Shown here: positions 1 to 8,582 of the stretch, in pieces
Numbering within the stretch: position 1 is the first letter of the stretch
How the letters are laid out: every line of letters begins with the position of its first letter
Assembly (NCBI RefSeq): GCF_004403945.1
Contig: NZ_SOHM01000008.1
Location: 239,762 to 303,761, forward strand
DNA length: 64,000 nucleotides
DNA from: Cryobacterium lactosi
GTDB taxonomy: Bacteria > Actinomycetota > Actinomycetes > Actinomycetales > Microbacteriaceae
Direction: 5' to 3'
The notes under the pieces: model-generated
What the model saw: the letters and a program-made list of their open reading frames with translations, nothing else
The model's database searches: none
What the model was told of the DNA's origin: nothing
Position numbers and translations under genes: made by a program

Positions 1-1799
1 GGGATGATCACCGATCCGGTCATCAGGAACAGCAACACGAAGGTGGCCAGGGCGATGATCAACACCGCCCAGGGAGCTCCACTGGCCAGCGAGTCGAGGT
101 AGTCAACGGCCTGCGCGTCAGCGCCGCCGACCCAGTTGTCGAAGGCCGGCCGGTCGGCCCGGATCTCCCGCACCACGTCGGCGCCCTGGTGCGTGTCCAC
201 GGCAACCCTGGACACCCAGTAGCCGTTGGTCTCGACCGGCGGCGCCACATCCGTCACCCCGGGCAGGGCGGCGACATCGGCCGCCCAAGCCGCCGCCGCG
301 GCCTCGTCGGTGCTGGACACCAGCTGCACCCGTGGTGCGGTGGCAAGGGGGAACTCCTCGTTCAGGGTGGTGACGAAGTCGTACTGGCTCGACGACCGGG
401 GGATGGCGTCGTCGGCACTGTTGGCCACCGTCATCGACAGCACCGGGCTGCTCAGCAGCAACAGCACGGCGGCACCGCCGAGCGCCACGAGCACCGGAGC
501 CCGCTGCACGAGCCGGGCCAGCTTCGAGAAGACGCCTTCCTCCGGCGCGATGTCGCCGAACCGGGTGAGCCACGCTCCGACGCCCGGGATGCGGGTGAGC
601 ACGCCGGGCTGCACCAGCCGTTCACCGAGGTAGCCGAGCAACGCCGGCACCAGGACGAGCGCGGTGAGGATGGCGATGAGCACCACGCAGATCGCGCCGA
701 TGGCGATGGCGCGGATGATCGACGGTTCGAACACGAGCAGCCCCGCGGTGGCGATCGCGAAGGTGAGTCCGGAGTAGAGCACGGTGCGCCCGGCGGTGTT
801 GACCGTGCTGCCCACAGCTTGGAGCATCAGTTCATGACGGCTGTGTCGGTGGTGTGGGAGGGTGGCCAGTTCCGCGGTTTGCAGCGGCGGCACATCCGCA
901 AACGGCTCACCGTGCGGGCCCGGCGGGGCGCCGGGGCCACCTCCGCCCACCCGCGCCCGGAACTCCTCCCGGAACCGGCTCACCATCAACAGCCCGTAGT
1001 CGATCGAGAGTCCGAGGCCGATCACGGTGATCACGTTCATCACGGTGATGCCGATGTCCATCACGAACGTGAACGCGAAGAGCATCCCGAGCGCGCCGAT
1101 GATCGACGCGATGGCACCGACCAGCGGGATGCCGGCCGCGAGGAAGCCGCCGAAGATGATCAGCATCACCAGGAGCGCGATCGGCAGGGCGATCAGCTCG
1201 CCCTTCTGCAGGTCGGACTCGGCGACGGCGATCAGCGACTCCACGATGAGGGGCGTGCCGCCGACCTCCACCTGGGCGCCCGGGTCGAGCTGGCCGATCT
1301 CGTCGGCGGCCACCTGCAGCCGGCGTTGAACATAGGTGAGCAGTGGGTCACTGACGACGCCGTCGGTGGCCTGCATGGCCACGGTGAAGAGCATCCCCTC
1401 ACCGTCCGCGGAGAGCAGCGGCGCTGCCGCCGGGTTCGGGCTCCCATCGGGCAGGGGCGGGATGACGAGCGGGTTGATCACCCGGCTGACCCCGTTGACC
1501 TGCTCAAGGCGCAGAGTGGCGGAGTCCAGGATCGCGGCGAGGTCGGGCGAATCAAGATCGGTGGGGTGCACGAGCAGCGACAGGGACTCGGTCTGCTCAC
1601 TCTCCGGACCCGCGATCAGGTCGGCGGCAGCTTGCGCTTCGCCGTCCACCGACGGACCGGCGCTGGAGAGCCTCTGGAAGAGGCTCTCGCCGCCGACCCC
1701 GAGCAGCGCCGTGGCCAGACAGGCGCCGAGCGCCACCACCCAGCACAGCAAGGAGATCAGACGATGGCGGGCGACGCTCACACCCAGTTTTCGCAACAT
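1..1799 (-). CDS. MMPL/RND-family transporter (partial, cut by window start)
   Basis: Inner-membrane exporter of the MmpL/RND superfamily, which moves lipids or hydrophobic compounds using the proton gradient. About 599 codons are present and the C-terminus lies outside the window. The ATG at 1799 gives MLRKLGVSVARHR and then a first membrane helix. A periplasmic loop follows, then a helix cluster (around residues 190-330) with the family-typical GLSIDYGLLMVSRFREE segment, in which the Asp-Tyr pair belongs to the proton relay. A second periplasmic domain precedes the next helices at the window edge. Most actinobacterial MMPL proteins have 11-12 helices, so roughly the last 100-150 residues are missing. 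The substrate cannot be read from the sequence. A shared promoter with the divergent small gene at 1909 is possible. Confidence 0.9.
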   Translation of the reverse strand, partial: MLRKLGVSVARHRLISLLCWVVALGACLATALLGVGGESLFQRLSSAGPSVDGEAQAAADLIAGPESEQTESLSLLVHPTDLDSPDLAAILDSATLRLEQVNGVSRVINPLVIPPLPDGSPNPAAAPLLSADGEGMLFTVAMQATDGVVSDPLLTYVQRRLQVAADEIGQLDPGAQVEVGGTPLIVESLIAVAESDLQKGELIALPIALLVMLIIFGGFLAAGIPLVGAIASIIGALGMLFAFTFVMDIGITVMNVITVIGLGLSIDYGLLMVSRFREEFRARVGGGGPGAPPGPHGEPFADVPPLQTAELATLPHHRHSRHELMLQAVGSTVNTAGRTVLYSGLTFAIATAGLLVFEPSIIRAIAIGAICVVLIAILTALVLVPALLGYLGERLVQPGVLTRIPGVGAWLTRFGDIAPEEGVFSKLARLVQRAPVLVALGGAAVLLLLSSPVLSMTVANSADDAIPRSSSQYDFVTTLNEEFPLATAPRVQLVSSTDEAAAAAWAADVAALPGVTDVAPPVETNGYWVSRVAVDTHQGADVVREIRADRPAFDNWVGGADAQAVDYLDSLASGAPWAVLIIALATFVLLFLMTGSVII

Positions 1800-1908
1800 G
1801 GCGGTCCTCCACTCGTGAACGCGCGCCCGCTGCACCGGATGCGCCCGCTCCCCGGTCGTTCCGCGGCCAAACTACTCCCGTGCGGGCGGACCGGACTACC
1901 CTGCAGGC

Positions 1909-2289
1909 ATGACCAGCCACGGGGAACCGATTCCGCTCGAGCAGTTTTTCGCGGGCAGGGATCCGCACGCACGGGCGCTGTTCGATGCCGTGCGGTCGGT
2001 CATCCTGTCGATCGGCGAGACCGAAATCCGCGTCACCACCAGTCAGATCGCCTTCCGCCGGCAGCGGTCGTTCGCGTGGACGTGGCTCCCGGGTCAGTAC
2101 CTCTCCGGCGACGTCGCCCCGCTCGTGCTGTCGGTCGACCTGGACAGGTTCGACACGTCAGCGCAGTGGAAAGAGGTGGTGGAGCCCACCCTCAACCACT
2201 TCATGCACCACCTCGAATTGCACTCGCCCGCAGACCTGGACCCCGGCGTGCTCGACTGCCTGCGTGAAGCCTGGTCCAAGGCCGGCTGA
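1909..2289 (+). CDS. DUF5655-like small protein
   Basis: A 126-residue soluble protein starting MTSHGEPIPLEQFF. The central stretch TSQIAFRRQRSFAWTW, followed by a hydrophobic strand ending in a Leu-Ser-Val-Asp motif, resembles the DUF5655 family seen in many Actinobacteria, whose function is unknown. There is no signal peptide or membrane helix. It stands alone between the divergent MMPL gene and a convergent lipoprotein gene, so neighbours give no hint of its role. Family assignment is by recollected pattern and is moderately sure; that the frame is coding is well supported by length and codon use. Confidence 0.7.
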   Translation: MTSHGEPIPLEQFFAGRDPHARALFDAVRSVILSIGETEIRVTTSQIAFRRQRSFAWTWLPGQYLSGDVAPLVLSVDLDRFDTSAQWKEVVEPTLNHFMHHLELHSPADLDPGVLDCLREAWSKAG

Positions 2290-2302
2290 GATGCCGCTCT
2301 GG

Positions 2303-2773
2303 TCAGCCCAGGGGTGAGCCGGTGGGGTTCACCAGCAGGAAATCGGTGAGCTGGACCCAGCCCTCGGACTCCGGGTAGGTCGTCGTGTCCCCGGAGATCC
2401 TGGCCGAGCCGACGCCCATTCCCGAGGTGGACATCCCGCTCTCGTTCGAGCTGCACCCCGCGACGGCCGTATCGGTGTCGAGATTGTTCACCTGGATGAT
2501 GCAGGCGCTCTTCTGGCCGCTGTCCGGATCGGTCATCGACGAGACGAAGTAGTCGACGTGACCGACGGTTCCGACGAAACGGCTTGACTCCTGGTCGACA
2601 TTCCAGTCCGCCGTCCAGTCGGGCAGGACGTCCTCGGCCTCTCGGGGCGTGGCCAAAACCTCGCTCACCCGCGGATACGAATTGGCGGGCGCGCAGCCGG
2701 CCAGGCCGAGCATCCCACCGGCGAGGAGCGTCGCCGCCAGCCAGGCTGTGCCGGTCGTCGTCCTGTGCCTCAT
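2303..2773 (-). CDS. putative lipoprotein, unknown function
   Basis: A 156-residue secreted lipoprotein. The ATG at 2773 gives MRHRTTTGTAWLAATLLAGG followed by a lipobox ending Leu-Ala-Gly-Cys near residue 27. An upstream in-frame ATG at 2836 would put 21 charged residues ahead of the signal peptide and is rejected for that reason. The mature part contains two more Cys residues (in SACIIQV and AGCSSNES) that could form a disulfide. No family is recognised. The gene ends 13 bases from the convergent DUF5655 gene and lies downstream, on the same strand, of the tautomerase gene. Confidence 0.75.
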   Translation of the reverse strand: MRHRTTTGTAWLAATLLAGGMLGLAGCAPANSYPRVSEVLATPREAEDVLPDWTADWNVDQESSRFVGTVGHVDYFVSSMTDPDSGQKSACIIQVNNLDTDTAVAGCSSNESGMSTSGMGVGSARISGDTTTYPESEGWVQLTDFLLVNPTGSPLG

Positions 2774-2866
2774 CCGAGCCCCCCGCTCATTCAGACCGAT
2801 GCATTCCCGCCGTCGGTCGTGGCCGAAATCTAGCACGTCCGCATTGTCCGAGTTGCGGCGGTGGTG

Positions 2867-3100
2867 CTACGCGCTGGCCTCGGGCACGAAGCGATTGACG
2901 ACCTCCGCGCGGCTCTCGTCTTCACTGGCGAGGACTCCGCCGTTCGCGACGATGTCCGGCGTGATCTCCTCGAAAACGATCCGGACGTCGCCGCGGCGTG
3001 CACCCAGGGTCAGAACGGCGCTGTTGGTGACGTCGTGAACGAAGGCTCGGCGCTGGTTGATGTCGCGGCCTGCGAGGAGTTGAACGGTGATATTGGGCAT
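2867..3100 (-). CDS. 4-oxalocrotonate tautomerase family protein
   Basis: A 77-residue tautomerase-superfamily protein beginning Met-Pro-Asn-Ile-Thr-Val. Removal of Met exposes the catalytic N-terminal Pro used by 4-oxalocrotonate tautomerase and its relatives to move protons in 2-hydroxymuconate-like or keto-enol substrates. A strong ribosome site (AAGGAG) stands 7 bases before the ATG at 3100. It is slightly longer than the 62-residue classical enzyme, as is common in actinobacterial homologues. It follows the FAH-family gene by 53 bases on the same strand, so the two probably share a transcript and act on related 2-keto or 2-hydroxy acids. The substrate is inferred only from context. Confidence 0.85.
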   Translation of the reverse strand: MPNITVQLLAGRDINQRRAFVHDVTNSAVLTLGARRGDVRIVFEEITPDIVANGGVLASEDESRAEVVNRFVPEASA

Positions 3101-3153
3101 GTGTGCTCCTTCGCATCCTCGCCCGCCGGATTGGCGGGCAAGCGTGTCTTCAT

Positions 3154-3885
3154 CTAGACGATGGTGTTGCTCAGTGTGCCGATGCCGGCGAGGGTGATGT
3201 CGACGGTGTCACCCGGCTGCACGGGGAGGTCGGTGCCGGGGGCCCCGGTGAGCACCACGTCCCCGGGCTCGAGGGTGAGCCACCTCGTCACGTAGACGAG
3301 CGTGGCGGCGACCGAGGAGGGCAGGTTGAACGAGCCCGAGTTGACCACGACGGCACCGTTGATGACCACCTGGGTGGCAACGTTCTCGGGGTCGGCCAGT
3401 TCGGTTTCGATCCACGGGCCGAGCGGGGTGTAGTTCTTGCCGCTCTTGCCCTGGAAGTTGCGCTGGTCGACCGGGCACTGGTCGACGTTGGTGACGTCGT
3501 TGGCCACGGTGTAGCCGAGCACGGCGTCGAAGGCGTTCTCGAGAGTGAGATTCGTGGCCGTGGAACCGATCACGACGGCGAGCTCGCCCTCGATGTTCAC
3601 GGTGCCCACGTCGCGCACGGCGTAGATGTCGTCGCCGGTGCCGGCGACGGTGTGCACCGACTTGTGCCAGGCCTGCATGGGCAGGGGGTTGCCCGGCTCG
3701 TTGTGGCCGATGCCGACCACCACGCGCGGGTCGACCGCGGCGAGCAGTACGGCGTCCGCGGCCGGGATCGACTCGCCGGTGTAGACGAGCGGTGCGGCGA
3801 ACGGGTCGGTGACGACGGTCCAGCTGTCACCGGTGGCGACAGCGTAACGCGGGCCGGTCGGGGTTTAGAGTCGGGCGATGCGCAT
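3154..3885 (-). pseudogene. fumarylacetoacetate hydrolase (FAH) family gene with in-frame stop near the start
   Basis: FAH-fold hydrolase or decarboxylase acting on 2-keto-acid derivatives. The most natural start is the ATG at 3885, with an AGGAAAG ribosome site about 6 bases upstream, giving Met-Arg-Ile-Ala-Arg-Leu. The next codon is TAA (minus strand, 3867-3865). After it the frame continues TPTGPRYAVATGDSWTV through a typical FAH N-terminal region into the catalytic domain, with the metal-ligand stretch EGELAVVIG and the NDVTNVDQ motif. The first usable start after the stop is GTG at 3723, which would drop about 54 residues. Either the gene was inactivated by one base change, a shortened protein is made, or the base call is wrong. 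It lies between the GPH transporter and the tautomerase in one apparent operon. Confidence 0.8.
3865..3867 (-). other. in-frame TAA stop, codon 7 of the FAH-family gene
   Basis: The plus-strand triplet TTA reads as TAA in the frame that runs from the well-placed ATG at 3885 into the FAH domain. Glu (GAA), Gln (CAA) or Lys (AAA) codons are one substitution away. Confidence 0.8.
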
Positions 3886-3960
3886 GAGTTACTTTCCTGG
3901 ATGGGAGGGGACGAACGAGGCGCCGTGCGTGCACACGGCGCCCCTCGTGCGGGTGCTGGA

Positions 3961-5421
3961 CTACTTCACGGCCAGCGAGGCGCGGGTGCTCTCGCCGATG
4001 ACGCCGTGTTCCCAGCGACCCTCGTTCAGGTCCTTGGCGATGCGACGGTACTTGTCATCGCTCATGTTGTAGATGAAGTAGATGATGATGGCGGCGATGG
4101 TGAGAGCAAGGGCCGGGTAGAGCGTCATGACCGCCTTGATTCCCAGCAGCGTCGCATCCGACTGCTCGGCGGCCTGCGCGACATAACCGGAGACGGCCAA
4201 CATGCCGGCACCGACCAGGGCGGCGAGGGACTGCGAGACCTTGCGGGAGAAGCTGAAGGCCGCGTAGGTCATGCCCTCCCGGCGCACGCCGGTGTGCCAT
4301 TCGCCGTAGTCGATGGTGTCGGAGACGAACGCCCAGGTGATGCCGTTCGGGATCGACAGCGCGACATACCCGATGGTGACCAGGATCATGAACGTCCACA
4401 GGTTGGTCGGAATGATGAAGTTCAGGCCGTTGGCGGCCACCGCGATGGCGAAGCTGACCATGACTGTGCGCTTCTTGCCGAAACGCACCACCAGCTTCGG
4501 AATGAACATGATGCCCACGATGGAGGCACCGATCATCACAAAGTTGAGCACGGCCATCAGCGCGATGTTGCCGAGATTGAATTCGGCGAAGAAGATCATC
4601 ATCATGTTGTTCACGTTCATCGAGGAGATGGTGAACAGGCTCATCAGCACGAGGCCGAGCAGCGGGCGGTTGGTGAGCACGGCGCGGGCGTAGTCCTTGA
4701 TGCCCGTCTTCTCCTTATTGGCTTCGCGGTTCACGACCACGTGTTCCTTGGTGCCGCGGTAGCAGAGCACGAAGGAGACCATCCCGAGGACTGACATGGC
4801 GACGGCGGCCCACATGTAGTTCTGCGCGGTCATGCCACCGAGCATCATCATGATCGGGATGAAGGCGATGCCGCAGATCCACTGGGCGCCGAGCGAGCCG
4901 GCCTGGCGGGAGGTGGCGAGCTGGGCACGTTCCTTGATGTTGCGGGTCATCACCGAGGCCAACGAACCGTACGGGCCGTTGACGAAGGAGTAGACACCGC
5001 CCCAGATGGCGTAGGAGCCGGCAGCGAAGGCGATCTTCCAGCCCATCGACACATCCGGCATGGTGAAGGTGACCACGGTCATGACAGCGAGGACGAATGC
5101 CGACACCATCATCACCGGGCGGAACTTGCCACGCTTGCCGACCTTGCGGCCGTCGATGAAGAGCGCCGCGACGGTGTCCATCACGGCGTCGAAGAGCTTG
5201 ACCAGAACGAAGATCAACGCGACGACCGCCGGGCCGATGCCCGCGGTGTCGATCCAGAACTTGGTGAGGTAGGCCTGCCCGAGGTCGAACATGAACCCGT
5301 TGCCGAGGTCACCGAACCCGTAGGCCACCTTCTCCTTGCCGGTGAGGGTGCCTTCAGCCTCTTCGACGTCGTCGATGGGCGCTGCGTCCGGGACGACGGC
5401 AATGCTGTCTTGGATACTCAT
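3961..5421 (-). CDS. GPH-family sugar/uronide:cation symporter (MFS)
   Basis: A 486-residue, twelve-helix transporter of the glycoside-pentoside-hexuronide symporter family (MelB/UidB type). After a 30-residue cytosolic start comes GKEKVAYGFGDLGNGFMFDLG, the conserved first-helix signature of the family, and helix pairs follow to about residue 455. The second half carries the expected SIPNGITWAFVSDTIDYGEWHTG segment found in GPH carriers. It is divergent from kduI, with which it shares a 254-base control region holding IclR-type operators, and is followed by the FAH and tautomerase genes. Together these suggest uptake of an oligouronide or unsaturated uronate; the exact sugar is not readable. 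Confidence 0.9.
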   Translation of the reverse strand: MSIQDSIAVVPDAAPIDDVEEAEGTLTGKEKVAYGFGDLGNGFMFDLGQAYLTKFWIDTAGIGPAVVALIFVLVKLFDAVMDTVAALFIDGRKVGKRGKFRPVMMVSAFVLAVMTVVTFTMPDVSMGWKIAFAAGSYAIWGGVYSFVNGPYGSLASVMTRNIKERAQLATSRQAGSLGAQWICGIAFIPIMMMLGGMTAQNYMWAAVAMSVLGMVSFVLCYRGTKEHVVVNREANKEKTGIKDYARAVLTNRPLLGLVLMSLFTISSMNVNNMMMIFFAEFNLGNIALMAVLNFVMIGASIVGIMFIPKLVVRFGKKRTVMVSFAIAVAANGLNFIIPTNLWTFMILVTIGYVALSIPNGITWAFVSDTIDYGEWHTGVRREGMTYAAFSFSRKVSQSLAALVGAGMLAVSGYVAQAAEQSDATLLGIKAVMTLYPALALTIAAIIIYFIYNMSDDKYRRIAKDLNEGRWEHGVIGESTRASLAVK

Positions 5422-5470
5422 TGGTCACTCACTGGTTCCTCTGCTTTGAGCTTCAGTGACGACGACGCGG

Positions 5471-5489
5471 TGTTCCGCTGCACAGAATT
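5471..5489. promoter_or_regulatory. imperfect second operator-like dyad near the GPH gene
   Basis: TGTTCCG, a 5-base spacer, then CAGAATT. The left arm matches the perfect operator at 5597 exactly and the right arm matches it in about four of seven positions. It lies about 50 bases from the start of the transporter gene. Weak alone; plausible because of the nearby perfect copy. Confidence 0.35.
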
Positions 5490-5591
5490 CATGTCCGCCG
5501 CACAGACCTACATTAGGGGCGCAGCGCTCCGCATGGCGGGACCAAGGTCCCATTTTCGGCTTCGAAGTTCCACGCCGGGCGCAATCATTGG

Positions 5592-5597
5592 TATACT
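5592..5597 (+). promoter_or_regulatory. -10 box of the kduI promoter
   Basis: TATACT differs from TATAAT at one position and lies 78 bases before the kduI start. No good -35 hexamer is visible at the usual distance, which would fit an activated or weak promoter. The operator dyad begins at its last base. Confidence 0.5.
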
Positions 5598-5615
5598 GTT
5601 CCGCGAGACGGAACA
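5597..5615. promoter_or_regulatory. perfect operator dyad (IclR/KdgR-like) at the kduI promoter
   Basis: TGTTCCGCGAGACGGAACA is a perfect 7-base inverted repeat around a 5-base centre. It overlaps the end of the -10 box, so a bound protein would block kduI transcription. The size, spacing and GTTCCG/CGGAAC half-sites resemble operators of IclR-family regulators, which often control pectin and uronate genes. No regulator gene is present in the window, so the family is inferred. Confidence 0.65.
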
Positions 5616-5675
5616 TTGGCCTTCGCCGCGTCCCGCGGCAGCTGACCCAGAGCTCCCCAGGAAATGAGATAAACA

Positions 5676-6506
5676 ATGCAGTTGCGTCATTCCACCCATC
5701 CCAGCCAGATCCGCAGCTTCGACACCGCTGCGCTCCGCGAGAACTACCTCGTCGACGACCTCTTCGCCGACGACGAGTTCCGCGCCACCTATACCCACGA
5801 AGACCGGATCGTCTTGGGCGGGGCGCGACCCGTTGCCGGCCCGATCGCTCTGGGAAGCTTCGACCTGCTGCGCACCGACACGTTCTTTGAAAACCGGGAG
5901 GCCGGGATCATCAACGTCGGCGGCGCCGGAACCATCACGGTCGACGGCACCGGCTACGACCTCGAGCCGGGCGCGTGCCTCTATATCGGGCGCGGTGTCT
6001 CCGATGTGGTCTTCGCCAGCGCCGACGGGGCCGCTCCGGCCGCCTTCTACCTCTTCTCCGCCACCGCGCACACCGCCTACCCCACGACGCTGGTGGGCCG
6101 GGGCCAGGGCACCGTCCGGGAGCTGGGCGACGCATCCACCTCGAACGAACGCACGATCAACCAGTACATCCACGCCAACGGTGTGCAGAGCTGCCAGGTG
6201 GTGATGGGCGTGACCGTTCTGAGCACCGGCAGCATGTGGAACACCATGCCGGCGCACACTCACGACCGCCGCACGGAGTGCTACCTGTACTTCGACCTGG
6301 CGCCGGAGCACCGCGTGATCCACCTGATGGGCGAACCCACCGAAAGCCGCCACCTGGTCGTGGCCAACAACGAGGCCGTCATCTCACCCAGCTGGTCACT
6401 GCACAGCGGCTTCGCCACCGGCAGCTACTCGTTCGTCTGGGCGATGGCCGGCGAGAACAAGGCCTTCGACGACATGGACCACGTGCAGCCGGCCGAACTG
6501 AGGTAA
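5676..6506 (+). CDS. kduI: 5-dehydro-4-deoxy-D-glucuronate isomerase
   Basis: KduI converts 5-keto-4-deoxyuronate, released from pectin or other unsaturated oligouronides, into 2,5-diketo-3-deoxygluconate. The protein is 276 residues, the normal family length (about 278). Recognisable blocks are the N-terminal MQLRHSTHPSQIRSFDT, the cupin metal site NTMPAHTHDRRTECYLYFDL with His and Glu ligands, and the C-terminal RHLVVANNEAVISPSW and SYSFVWAMAGEN. AGGAAATGAG serves as ribosome site. It is divergent from the GPH transporter. KduD, KdgK and KdgA are not in the window, so downstream steps must lie elsewhere. Confidence 0.95.
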   Translation: MQLRHSTHPSQIRSFDTAALRENYLVDDLFADDEFRATYTHEDRIVLGGARPVAGPIALGSFDLLRTDTFFENREAGIINVGGAGTITVDGTGYDLEPGACLYIGRGVSDVVFASADGAAPAAFYLFSATAHTAYPTTLVGRGQGTVRELGDASTSNERTINQYIHANGVQSCQVVMGVTVLSTGSMWNTMPAHTHDRRTECYLYFDLAPEHRVIHLMGEPTESRHLVVANNEAVISPSWSLHSGFATGSYSFVWAMAGENKAFDDMDHVQPAELR

Positions 6507-6510
6507 CCGC

Positions 6511-7776
6511 TCACCCTGTGTTCACCTGGGCGCAGGAGTCGTCGGCGGCCGTGCGCCCGGTGAGGCCGTCCAGCCGCTCCGGGGCCGGCGTGGCAGGTGT
6601 CGTCGTCGGCGCCGCGGCATCCGGTTCGGCAGGGTCCGCGCCCGCCGGCGCCTCAGGGTCCTCCGCGGGCGGCCAGACCACCAGGGGTTCGTCGGTCGCG
6701 GGGGCGGGAGCCAACGAGAACGGCTCGTCGGCGGCGATTTTGGCGAACATGGTGGCGGCAAGGTCCCGCATGGGCACGACTCGGCCCGGGTAGTCCGGAT
6801 CCTCCGTGCTGCCCGGGTACTGCACGAAGACCAGTCGGTCCAGGTCGATGTCCGCCAGCGCCAGGGCCATCGACACCATGGTGTCGGTGTGGGCGAGGCT
6901 GGTGGAGAGGTGGATGTTGCTGGCCGCCATGTTTGCCAGCGAGTACAGCCTGGGCAGGTCGGTGAGGGTGTCGTCTCCGCGGACGGTGCGCATCAACGAG
7001 GCCAGGTAGAGCTGCTGCGACGTGATCCGGGAGAGGTCGCTGCCGTCGCCGACTCCGTGGCGGCTGCGCAGGAAGGCCAGGGCGGTGTCGCCGGCTACGA
7101 TGCTGGTGCCGGCGGGCAGCGACAGGCCGGCCTGCGGATCGTCGACGGGCTCGGTCAGGCAGACCGGCACGCCGCCGACCGCATCGCTGAGCCGCACGAC
7201 GGCGGCGAAGGATGCCAGCCCCGCGTAGGGAATGTCGAGCCCGGTGAGCTGCTCCACCGTGTCGACCACGCAGGGCAGCCCACCGCGCCCCATCGCCTCG
7301 TTGACCGGGGCAGCTTGCAGCGCGCCGCGCACCGCGCCGGTGCCGGCGTCGGTGCACTCCGGATGCGCCACGATGAGGTCCCGGGGAATGCTGACGACCA
7401 CGGCGTTCGTGTGGTCCGCCGATACGTGCACCAGGATGTTGACGTCGTTGAGGGCGGTCTCCCTCTCGCCGTAGGTCGCCCCCTGGGCCGCGTCGTTGTC
7501 CACACCGACGATGAGCAGGTTGAAGCCGTTCTCGTAGCTGCCGATCCCCGGCGGCGGGTCATCGCCGCGGCCGTCGACGCTGCCGATGTTGATATCGATC
7601 GAGTTGGCGGCCACCGTGCTGCTGACCTGCCAGAGCGCGAACGCCGCCAGAGCGGCGCCGCTGACGAGGAGCACCGCCAGGCCCAGGGCCACGGTGCCCA
7701 GGATGCCCGCCACGGCGTGCGACCTCTTCAGTCGCCCGTGCCGGGCGCTGCCCGTCGTGTGCTGCACTTCGGTCAC
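6511..7776 (-). CDS. LCP (LytR-CpsA-Psr) family cell-wall glycopolymer transferase
   Basis: A 421-residue protein anchored by one helix near residues 22-50 with the catalytic domain outside. LCP proteins attach polyprenyl-phosphate-linked glycopolymers to peptidoglycan. The domain begins at FNLLIVGVDND and contains TALNDVNILVHVSADH and VSIPRDLIV, the Asp- and Arg-bearing motifs that bind the pyrophosphate. Later YAGLASFAAVVRLSDAVGGV and ALAFLRSRHG match the family. The last 60 residues are Ala/Pro/Glu-rich and probably unstructured. It converges with kduI, leaving only 4 bases between the stops, so it is functionally separate from the uronate locus. Confidence 0.92.
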   Translation of the reverse strand: MTEVQHTTGSARHGRLKRSHAVAGILGTVALGLAVLLVSGAALAAFALWQVSSTVAANSIDINIGSVDGRGDDPPPGIGSYENGFNLLIVGVDNDAAQGATYGERETALNDVNILVHVSADHTNAVVVSIPRDLIVAHPECTDAGTGAVRGALQAAPVNEAMGRGGLPCVVDTVEQLTGLDIPYAGLASFAAVVRLSDAVGGVPVCLTEPVDDPQAGLSLPAGTSIVAGDTALAFLRSRHGVGDGSDLSRITSQQLYLASLMRTVRGDDTLTDLPRLYSLANMAASNIHLSTSLAHTDTMVSMALALADIDLDRLVFVQYPGSTEDPDYPGRVVPMRDLAATMFAKIAADEPFSLAPAPATDEPLVVWPPAEDPEAPAGADPAEPDAAAPTTTPATPAPERLDGLTGRTAADDSCAQVNTG

Positions 7777-7946
7777 CGGTTCGGCCCATCCGCAGCACCC
7801 TCGGAGCGCTGCCCCAGACGGATTTCAACGCCGCGAGCTGCTGCGTCCGTCGGACGGGAGCATAGTCTGGCCGCTGCATCCCAGCCAGAGCTGAGCCGGG
7901 GGTGCCCATCGACGGGCTCCCGGCTAGGTGTGCGGCGCCGGTTCGG

Positions 7947-8411
7947 TTAGACGGCGACGTCCCCGCGCCAGCCGCCACTCTGGTTGGCGGGGTCCTCCAC
8001 GAACGTCTTGAACTGCTTGAGGTCCTTGCGGATCACGTGGTCGTCAACGCCGAACACGGCGCCGACCTTCTCCAGGAACCCTTCGGCGTCCCAGTCCAGT
8101 TGTACGGTCACCCTGGACGTGGTGTCACTCAGGCGGTGGAACGTGACCACGCCGGCGTGCTTCTCGTCGCCGGAAATGCTCTTCCAGGCGACCCGCTCGT
8201 CGGGGTGCTGCTCGGTGATCTCAGCATCGAACTCACGTTCGGCTCCGCCGACCTTCACTTTCCAGTGCGTGTGGGTGTCGTCGATCTGGCGGATGCTCTC
8301 GACGAAGTCGAGGAAGTGCGGGAAGGACTCGAACTGGGTCCACTGGTCATACGCGGTGCGCACGGGAACGTCTACGTCGATCGTTTCGATTACCTGGGTC
8401 ACGGGGTTCAT
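7947..8411 (-). CDS. SRPBCC (START-like) family protein
   Basis: A 154-residue protein of the SRPBCC / polyketide-cyclase fold, a helix-grip fold enclosing a hydrophobic pocket. It starts MNPVTQVIETIDVDVPVRTAYDQWTQFESFPHFLDFVESI, which is the usual first strand followed by the Trp-and-Phe-rich helix of the family. The C-terminal helix FLEKVGAVFGVDDHVIRKDLKQFKTFVE is also typical. There is no signal peptide. Close relatives are common next to stress genes in Actinobacteria and the Dps gene lies upstream on the same strand. The ligand is unknown. Confidence 0.85.
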   Translation of the reverse strand: MNPVTQVIETIDVDVPVRTAYDQWTQFESFPHFLDFVESIRQIDDTHTHWKVKVGGAEREFDAEITEQHPDERVAWKSISGDEKHAGVVTFHRLSDTTSRVTVQLDWDAEGFLEKVGAVFGVDDHVIRKDLKQFKTFVEDPANQSGGWRGDVAV

Positions 8412-8582
8412 CCTCTGTTCCTAGAAAAGCGTGCCCTGCGCTGCCGATCGGGTCTGGCGGGCAGGTCACAGCCGGGTGGGCGGACTGGATCGTGCGAGTG
8501 TTCGTCTACCTATGACGCATCCAGGCGCCCATTCGTCACGGCGGCGGCCGGATTCATGGTGGATCCGACCGCCGGAGGCGAG

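Noticed and set aside
189..2267. A 692-codon plus-strand frame at the left edge
   Set aside because: It lies opposite the MMPL gene, which has clear helices and motifs; the frame itself has no family features.
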